Below, one piece after another: positions 62,001 through 64,000 of a DNA stretch of 64,000 nucleotides. Position 1 is the first letter of the stretch. The number at the start of each line of letters is the position of its first letter. The stretch lies in assembly GCF_000426545.1 (NCBI RefSeq), contig NZ_AUFO01000009.1, positions 293,057 through 357,056 on the forward strand, given 5' to 3'. The notes under the pieces were generated by a model. That model searched no databases, was not told the origin of the DNA, and saw only the letters and a program-made list of their open reading frames with translations. The translations under genes and the position numbers were made by a program. Source of the DNA: Paenibacillus massiliensis subsp. panacisoli DSM 21345 (GTDB lineage Bacteria; Bacillota; Bacilli; Paenibacillales; Paenibacillaceae).

Positions 62001-64000
62001 CCTCCCTAAGTGAGAAGCAGACCCAATACTATGCACTCGATATTAACGGTATGATTTCGGACGGTGTATTGTCCTTAAGCGTTGCCTACAACAGACTTCA
62101 GTATCATCAAGGCACGATGGAACAGTTCTCTACCCTTCTCCAAGCGAAGCTCAGTGAAGTACTCTTGCACTGTGCCAGCCAGGAGCAGCGAGAGCTGACA
62201 CCAAGTGATCTGCTGCTATCCGAGCTCAGCATGGAGGAGCTGGAGCAGCTTGTGGGACAGACCCGCAAGCTCGGCGAGATTGAAAATGTATACAGACTTA
62301 CACCCATGCAAAAAGGGATGCTGTTCCATAGCCAACTGGAGCCAGAGTCAGCAGCCTATTTTGAACAGGTTACATTCGGGCTTGAAGGGCAACTGGATGC
62401 CGAAGTATTCGCCCAAAGCCTTCATGCTCTAATGCGGCGCCATGATATACTGCGTACCGGTTTTTATGATGGTCTGAATGAGCCCGTACAAATCGTCTAT
62501 CGAAACCGACCTTGTGGATTTCTTTACGAGGATCTGCGCCATATGCAGAAAGCGGAGTGCGATGCATATATCCAAGCCTTCAGCAGCCGCGATACTAGGG
62601 CCGGCTTTGACCTAATGCGGGATACACTCATGCGCGTATCCGTCTTCCGCACGGGGGAACAGACATATCGTCTATACTGGAGCTTCCATCACATCATCTT
62701 GGATGGCTGGTGTGTGCCACTGATGATGCAGGAGGTATTTGAGCACTACACGGCCATCCAACAGCATCGAGAGCCCAGCTTAACACCGGCTGTTCCTTAT
62801 AGCAGATATATCGAATGGCTGGCGCAACAGCATGATGAAGAAGCTTCCTCCTACTGGCTTCACTATCTTGAGGGATACGATCAGCAGACGCAATTGCCGC
62901 AGGATGCCGAGCACAGCACGGTAAGCAAGGACGCGGGCTATGTGCTTGAAGAATGGGTATGTGACCTGGGCGAGGAACTGACCCAGCGTATGGAATCATT
63001 GGCCAAAGAGCACCACGTCACCGTCAATACCTTGATGCAGACCGCTTGGGGTCTAGTTCTGCAACGATATAACGGAAGCCGTGATGTTGTATTCGGAAGC
63101 GTCGTATCTGGCAGACCAGCTGATATTTCCGGAATCGAGACGATGATCGGCCTGTTTATCAATACAATTCCGATTCGCATACGAACCAATGATGATGCTT
63201 CTTGCCTGGATGTGCTCAAGGCAGCTCAGGAGTCAGCTCTGACATCGAGCACCTATGACACCTACCCGCTGTATGAGATTCAGGCTCATGCTGAACAAAA
63301 GCAAGGCTTGATCTCCCATATCATGGTGTTTGAGAACTATCCGATGGAGCAGCAATTTGAACAGTCAACAAGCGCTAGTGAGGATGCTTTTGAGATCACG
63401 GACGTTCACATGTTCGAACAGACCAACTATGATTTCAACCTAATTGTTATACCGGGGCAGACCCTTCGAATCAGCTATCGCTATAACAATCTGATCTATC
63501 AGCAGTCCGTAGTTGAACGAATTCAGGGACATTTCGTGCATATTCTAGAGCAGCTTACAGCTCAGCCGAATATGCTGGTCAGCCAGCTTGAGCTGGTTAC
63601 CCCGGCTGAACAATCACAGCTGATTGGGCAATTGAATGCGACAGCAGCAGCGTATCCGAAGCAGCAAGCCATTCATCAGCTGTTCGAGGAGCAGGTGCTG
63701 CGAACACCTCATCACGTGGCTGTGGTACTCGAAGATCAGCAGTTAACCTACGGCGAGCTGAATGAACAGGCCAATCGGCTTGCCCATTATCTTCGCGCCG
63801 AAGGCGTCCAGTCCGAGCACATTGTCGGGCTGCTGGTCGAGCGTTCGCTGGAGATGGTCATTGGTATTATCGCCGTCCTGAAGGCTGGCGCTACTTATGT
63901 CCCGATCGACCCGGAGTACCCGGACGAGCGAATTCGCTATATCCTGCAGGACTCTGGGGCTAGCCTGCTCCTGACGCAAAGCCATCTGCGAGAGGAGAAG
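46931..64000 (+). CDS. fusA: Nonribosomal peptide synthetase, fusaricidin-type FusA, right end cut off
   Basis: An uninterrupted frame of 5690 codons that runs off the right edge. Domains (approximate residues): starter C 5-430, A1 440-935, T1 (Ser1002); C2 1050-1475, A2 1485-1975, T2 (Ser2039), E2 2085-2540; C3 2555-2985, A3 3000-3495, T3 (Ser3550); C4 3600-4025, A4 4035-4535, T4 (Ser4597), E4 4640-5095; C5 5115-5550, A5 from 5565. All C and E domains keep HHxxxDG (His137, 1182, 2219, 2690, 3730, 4777, 5253). T domains before E carry GGDS, the others GGHS; C3 and C5 are of the D-accepting type, as expected after E. The first C at the N-terminus indicates lipo-initiation. This is the FusA layout: L-aa1, D-aa2, L-aa3, D-aa4, aa5... 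The rest of module 5, module 6 and the thioesterase lie outside. Start ATG at 46931 has only a weak GGGTG site. Confidence 0.93.
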   Translation, partial: MHDDVQLFPLTNAQQRIWYTELLYPNTSVSLLLGTVKFKGNMNLDALMRSINMVIEQYDAFRIRITSENGIPLQYVVPFEYKEFTCLDAADFAGADELNAWLERHIQTPFELLENELFHFLFIKISDDEYWLSVKMHHIISDGISMVLFGNQLTEYYIEFIRGMAPSLGEQHSYIEYIEAENTYVQSDRFAKDKAFWNDKFAELPDMTGLKPYNPLLLSTAARREHFTVDRELYMQIQKFCQENRVSLFQFFMAAMYIYIHKATGEKDIAIGTSFANRSTKKEKNTVGMFVSTIAARSLVDPGIDLMSFVLNVAKEQMALLRHQKYPYNLLIQDLRSSQHHKDIQRLFGVSMEYRPVSWVDLDDVRIHTDYDFGGDEVNDLVLHIAELLDEDQLVLHVDYRIHLFDAEEIAYIIRQLMSISGYIVHNPEHSISEISLIDEQEANTILTVFNDTQADFPREHTIHRIFEEQVMLTPEQVAVILGDNSLTYRELNARANKLARMLRQQGVHADQLVGLMAERSLDMIVGILAILKAGGAYVPIDPEYPEERIHYMLEDSGAELLLLQGHLQDRVQFAGRIVFLEDVTYSNEDDTNLPSINTPADLAYVIYTSGTTGKPKGTLIEHKNVVRLLFNSHNRFAFGPTDSWTMFHSFCFDFSVWEMYGALLYGGKLVMVPSLTAKNPAQFLKLLEEQEITILNQTPTYFYQLLREALAAPQQKLRVRQVIFGGEALSPQLLKEWRAAYPNTQLINMYGITETTVHVTYKEITEVEIEQAKSNIGGPIPTLKVYVLDEHRRLLPIGVAGEMYVAGDGLARGYLNRPELTAEKFVDNPFEPGERMYRSGDLARWLPDGNIEYLGRIDHQVKIRGYRIELGEVETQLAKVEEIQEAVVLAKEDTHGEKQLCAYFVASRPLTVGELKDRLSENLPAYMLPGYFIQLPSMPLTSNGKIDRRALPAPEGHMNTGEAYIAPRNEREAQLARIWEDILGLTAVGVKDNFFEIGGHSLRATLMTARIQKELNLNLSLREVFQAPTIEQMAQLLEGREHSVYTAIPVIETQAYYPVSSAQKRLYLLSQLEGGEISYNMPGVMLVEGNLDRKRVEKAFQQLIQRHETLRTSFDVVGGEPVQRVHTEVPFAVEYTQAKEQDAEVCINRFIRAFDLQTAPLLRVGLVELDMNRHLLLFDMHHIISDGVSIRILVDEFNRLYEGLGLPALRIQYKDYAGWQLKQAHTDRMSTQEAYWLNLYQDELPVLELPTDFTRPPVQNFAGSSVEFVLDQTRTAALQQLATQTGSTLFMVLLSAYTALLHKYTRQEDIIVGTPIAGRPHADLDGIIGMFVNTLAIRSYPAADKTFVQYVQETKEASLKAFEHQDYPFEELVDKLDLRRDLSRNPLFDTLFVLQNVEQDTQELDGLQFKPYPHSHQTAKFDLTLQITEDASELACSMEYATSLFQQGTVERLARHLQQLIDVIIARPETKLSAIEIITPQERVQIVEQFNATAADYPRSSTVHQLFEEQTLFNGTQVALVYEGAELQYHELNSQANQLARTLREHGVVRDQPVAIAAHRSTELMVGILAILKAGGAYVAIDPDYPAERISYILEDSGAQLLLTPGHDLDCTNINFVGQVLHLNDTEIYAQDGSNLDSVNMPTDLAYVIYTSGTTGQPKGVMIEHRNVVRLVKNTNYAVLDDNTRILQTGAITFDASTFEIWGALLNGGQLYLTNKDVILDAYKLQQTIEDYGITTMWLTSPLFNQLSQQNSQMFRSMKTLISGGDVLSVQHINRVLQDNPALHIVNGYGPTENTTFSTTYQIPDLLTESAPIGHPINNSTAYVVDSMMKLVPIGAWGELIVGGDGVARGYLNRPELTAEKFLQDPIRAGERCYRTGDLVRWRPDGTLEFKGRIDEQVKIRGYRIELSEVEAQLLQLEDIQEAVVIAREDDHGQKQLCAYFAADSRLNARELRSTLGSKLPSYMIPSYFVQIEQLPLTANGKVDRRMLPAPEVNVHTGNEYVAPRTAVEQALASAWQSVLGVRNISIHDSFFDLGGDSIKSIQVSSRLFQSGYRLEMKELFKNPTIAGLSPYVQTAGRVAEQGVVTGSTALLPIQHWFFEQYAASAHHFNQAVMLFRENGFQEAALRRVMTRVVEHHDALRLVFRQTDSGYQAWNRSISEGELFTLECLDLQGEANPSAAIEAKSNEIQESMDLTNGPLLKMGLFRCTDGDHLLIVIHHLAVDGVSWRILFEDISAGYEQIMNGQEIQLPLKTDSYQAWAQGLSLYADGQAMESERLYWEQYRDIQLEPLPNDEPLVTSTITDSATVTVQWSEEETELLLRQANRAYSTETNDLLLTALGLAIQSWCGIEQVMVNLEGHGREPIIPGIDITRTVGWFTTQFPVVLDMGHSELSYQIKKIKESMRTIPNKGIGFGLLKYLSEHTEKNFDHLKPDISFNYLGQFDQDLSHSSLRLSPYSTGRAVSEHAEQIYALDMNGWINGGILQLDISYRPTQYHQETMEHLAGLIHTSLQSVIQHCAAKEFPELTPSDLLLKGLSIEQLEQLSEQHRHIGEIENAYMLTPMQKGMFFHSLLEPDSSSYFEQATFEWHGPFDPQGFKQSLDALLQRHSALRTNFHNGWGDPIQIVYRTRHSEFNYEDLSDLDELQRESKIKHYIDSDQTRGFDLTQDVLLRVSVLKKDKDDYLLIWSFHHIIMDGWCVPLITREVFDVYLAAQQQQAIELAPAVPYSTYIEWLERQDHESSAQYWNDYLADYEQHTQLPQALHSSKSASYVSKQLVCSLGTELSKRIEQVAKGQQVTVNTLMQTVWGIVLQKYNNSRDVVLGSVVSGRPAEIPGIESIIGLFINTIPVRVKADATIRVSELVKHQQQQYLSSHAHDTFPLYEIQAQTGQQHLINHIMVFENYPVEEQIEVLGGDQAAFEITDAELFEQTNYDFNLIVLPGKEFNIVFRFNELVYTQASIEQIQGHFVHMLKQVVNEPDLCVGELTLATPHEEAQLSLLNQNAVIAYPKEKTLQQLFEEQVESTPDNTALVFGDEQLTYRQLNEKANRLAHTLRAYGVQANQPVGIMTERSLEMIVGLLAILKAGGAYVPIDPQYPEERIRFILEDSHATVLLAHPQVRDRAKAFNGLILDLSAEGNDLYDTGNPTPVNGPDSLACIIYTSGSTGKPKGNLTMHYNISRVVKDTNYICFSPQDRVLQLSSFSFDGSTFDIYGALLNGASLVLIRGEQVLDARELADVLQTEHITKCFMTTALFNTLTDIDVSCFDTLDTLLFGGEKVSVEHVRKALARLGPGRIIHVYGPTESTVFATYHAVNELDEAAQTVPIGQPISHTSAYIMDLDLHPLPAGIPGELYIGGDGLALGYLNQTELTAERFIASPFVDGERLYRTGDLVQMRPDGQIEYIDRIDAQVKIRGYRIELGEIEANLRKLNSVQEAVVVVYEDRTGQKHLAAYYTAASTLLSEGTLKEELTQVLPAYMVPAYWIQLDRLPLTPNGKIDRKALPDPQVSRADGAHQEPPRTPTEAQLVTLWQDVLGLDSVSIRDNFFELGGHSLRATNLVARISREMNGQLALREVFQFPTIEQLAGLLDNRGQSVHASIPLVEQRSYYPVSSAQKRLYVLSQLEGSELSYNMPGSLLVEGQLDRARLEGAFQQLIARHETLRTSFEIVDGEPVQRVQDEVSFKVEYEQIREEETSEHMRAFIRPFDLQQAPLLRVGLLELEPERHLLLFDMHHIVSDGASMGVLVEEFIQLYEGNSLPALQMQYKDYAVWQHSELHSERLSQQEEYWLNVFRGELPVLDLPTDGVRPALQSFKGDQIEFVIDAARSDAIRQLAASTGSTLYMVLLSAYTCLLHKYTGQEDLVVGTPIAGRPHSELEHLIGMFVGTLALRNYPSGEKTFLDYLQEVKENALQAYEHQDYPLEELVSKLNLKRDLSRNPLFDTMFALHNFEQVERGIDGLSFSTYPHEHQVAKFDLMLNVTEQDNELACSLEYATVLFRPDTAKRITSHFVQILDAVIHAPETKLAEIDMITPAEQLEIMEQFNATLADYPKDTTIHQLFEAQVARTPEQTAIIFEHNSMTYQELNERANQLARTLRAAGVQVDQRVGLMTERSLEMMVGIFAILKAGGAYVPIDPSYPEDRIRYMLEDSGAQLLLLPSHLQPPIQFAGQTLKLDEAQSYHMDGSNLQPMAGPLDMAYVIYTSGSTGKPKGVMVEHRSVINRLNWMLELYPFEPGEIIMQKTAITFDVSVWELFGWSLVGASLCLLAVDGEKDPEVILDTIATHRLSRIHFVPAMLHVFLEFVERQGISAQSKLSSLKLVATSGEALTPSQAERFHQYISSVSQAKLVNLYGPTEATVEVSYFEVHPNITYRAIPIGRPISNIRLYVLSEGGKLQPIGVPGELCIAGVGVARGYLNRPDLTSDKFVADPFVPEDRMYRTGDLVRWQADGNIEYLGRIDHQVKIRGYRIELGEVEAQLLKVSAIQEAIVVAREEENGQKQLCAYFTADSALAVSELRGALAQELPGYMIPSYFVQLTHMPLNANGKIDRKALPAPESSLSMGHEYVSPRTAIEEVLAAIWQSVLGMDRISIHDSFFDLGGDSIKAIQVSSRLMQAGYRLDMKHLFRYPTVSELSQHVQVLVHTADQSEVVGETPLLPIQHWYFEETSTDPHHFNHAVMLHQAEGFDLTALRKTMTGIVQHHDALRLVFRQTDDRYQAMIRGIDEDELYTLDIADLRDEADCHTVIEAKASEIQRSINLNTGPLLKLGLFHCSDGDHLLIVIHHLAVDGISWRILFEDIASGYEQALTGQDIQLPHKTDSFRTWAQQLSLYAAGPAITSERAYWQNLVQTASAIAPLPKDESQDSLLWSHVDTITVQWSAEETLLLLQQANQAYNTEVSDLLLTALGMAVHAWTGSSQVLVNLEGHGRETIVPNVDITRTVGWFTSQYPVILDIGSGQGVSGMIKRVKEDLRRIPNKGIGYGILTYLSGGQGNVDHDLLLHPDISFNYLGQFDQDMDNNKLQISSYPVGASLSEKQTQYYALDINGMISDGVLSLSVAYNRLQYHQGTMEQFSTLLQAKLSEVLLHCASQEQRELTPSDLLLSELSMEELEQLVGQTRKLGEIENVYRLTPMQKGMLFHSQLEPESAAYFEQVTFGLEGQLDAEVFAQSLHALMRRHDILRTGFYDGLNEPVQIVYRNRPCGFLYEDLRHMQKAECDAYIQAFSSRDTRAGFDLMRDTLMRVSVFRTGEQTYRLYWSFHHIILDGWCVPLMMQEVFEHYTAIQQHREPSLTPAVPYSRYIEWLAQQHDEEASSYWLHYLEGYDQQTQLPQDAEHSTVSKDAGYVLEEWVCDLGEELTQRMESLAKEHHVTVNTLMQTAWGLVLQRYNGSRDVVFGSVVSGRPADISGIETMIGLFINTIPIRIRTNDDASCLDVLKAAQESALTSSTYDTYPLYEIQAHAEQKQGLISHIMVFENYPMEQQFEQSTSASEDAFEITDVHMFEQTNYDFNLIVIPGQTLRISYRYNNLIYQQSVVERIQGHFVHILEQLTAQPNMLVSQLELVTPAEQSQLIGQLNATAAAYPKQQAIHQLFEEQVLRTPHHVAVVLEDQQLTYGELNEQANRLAHYLRAEGVQSEHIVGLLVERSLEMVIGIIAVLKAGATYVPIDPEYPDERIRYILQDSGASLLLTQSHLREEK
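50090..54540 (+). other. FusA module 2: C - A(Val) - T - E
   Basis: A2 code D A F W I G G T F (K), the Val code (landmarks FDASTFEIWG, TTMWLTSPLF, LISGGDVLS, VNGYGPTENTTF). The epimerisation domain (LLPIQHWFFEQ, HHLAVDGVSWRIL, NYLGQFDQDL) predicts D-Val, the residue at position 2 of fusaricidins. Confidence 0.85.
54580..57690 (+). other. FusA module 3: C(D-accepting) - A(hydrophobic) - T
   Basis: A3 code D G F F L G V V F (K), closest to Ile codes (landmarks FDGSTFDIYG, KCFMTTALFN, LLFGGEKVS, IHVYGPTESTVF). In fusaricidins position 3 varies (Tyr, Val, Ile, Phe), so this agrees. No E domain, so an L residue. Confidence 0.8.
57730..62215 (+). other. FusA module 4: C - A(Ser-like code) - T - E
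   Basis: A4 code D V W H A S L V E (K) (landmarks FDVSVWELFG, IHFVPAMLHVF, LVATSGEALT, VNLYGPTEATVE). This is the DVWHxSL pattern of Ser-activating domains, not the Thr code of module 1. With E4 it predicts a D-Ser or, given the fusaricidin precedent, D-allo-Thr residue. Confidence 0.75.
62250..64000 (+). other. FusA module 5, partial: C(D-accepting) - A start
   Basis: The C domain is complete (LTPMQKGMLFHS, SFHHIILDGW, TVNTLMQTAWG). The A domain is cut after its first 125 residues (GILYxPIDPEYPDERI region), before the specificity pocket, so the substrate cannot be read. Position 5 of fusaricidins is D-Asn or D-Gln. Confidence 0.8.

Noticed and set aside
46931..64000. Repeated DNA segments inside the NRPS as a tandem repeat or assembly error
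   Set aside because: The repeats are homologous modules with diverged codes and an unbroken frame; normal for NRPS genes.

Overview
The window looks like a chromosomal segment of a Paenibacillus (Bacillota, Paenibacillaceae). The support is Gram-positive style ribosome binding sites and sigma-A promoters, a sigma-B type promoter in front of a CsbD gene, YdjO, YebE, YmcC and YjlC/Ndh homologues, and, most tellingly, a fusaricidin-type lipopeptide operon known from Paenibacillus polymyxa and relatives. No rRNA, tRNA, CRISPR array, transposase or phage gene was seen.

Layout. 1-7 kb holds sensing genes: a two-component pair (the response regulator is cut by the left edge) and two ECF sigma/anti-sigma cassettes, the first flanked by a secreted paralogue of its own anti-sigma sensor domain. 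7-12.3 kb has signal peptidase II, a nucleoside hydrolase, an ABC-F ATPase behind a possible attenuator leader with a 57-codon ORF, and a HEAT-repeat protein. 12.6-21.5 kb is a beta-mannoside utilisation locus: a sugar ABC importer, two different GH130 phosphorylases, a cellobiose/mannobiose 2-epimerase, a CE7 esterase and a LacI regulator with matching operator-like sites in both divergent promoters. 21.5-24.5 kb has small stress and cell-surface genes. 24.6-29.5 kb is a drug-efflux operon (two HlyD-type adaptors around a 14-TM MFS pump) with a PadR regulator. 29.7-39.6 kb is mixed housekeeping: NDH-2 with its YjlC partner, rhodanese, HNH nuclease, cytosolic alpha-amylase, photolyase, and a TetR regulator whose likely operator occurs twice, at its own promoter and upstream of a metallo-beta-lactamase-fold hydrolase.

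39.8-64 kb is one co-directional biosynthetic operon: enoyl-ACP reductase, acyl-adenylating enzyme, aldehyde-dehydrogenase-like protein, thiamine-diphosphate enzyme, KAS II, FabZ-like dehydratase, then a giant NRPS open to the right edge (5690 codons visible). The gene order and the NRPS architecture (C-A-T / C-A-T-E / C-A-T / C-A-T-E / C-A...) match the fusGFEDCBA operon for fusaricidin/LI-F lipodepsipeptides. Hand-read adenylation codes are Thr, Val, a hydrophobic (Ile-like) residue and, unexpectedly, a Ser-like code in module 4, where fusaricidins carry D-allo-Thr. The ThDP enzyme appears to lack the usual catalytic glutamate (Gln50). The lipid genes are proposed to build the omega-guanidino-3-hydroxy fatty acid tail; how its starter is made remains the main open question here.

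All motif reading, alignments and specificity codes were done by eye. Family names are confident; substrates and regulation are inference unless stated.
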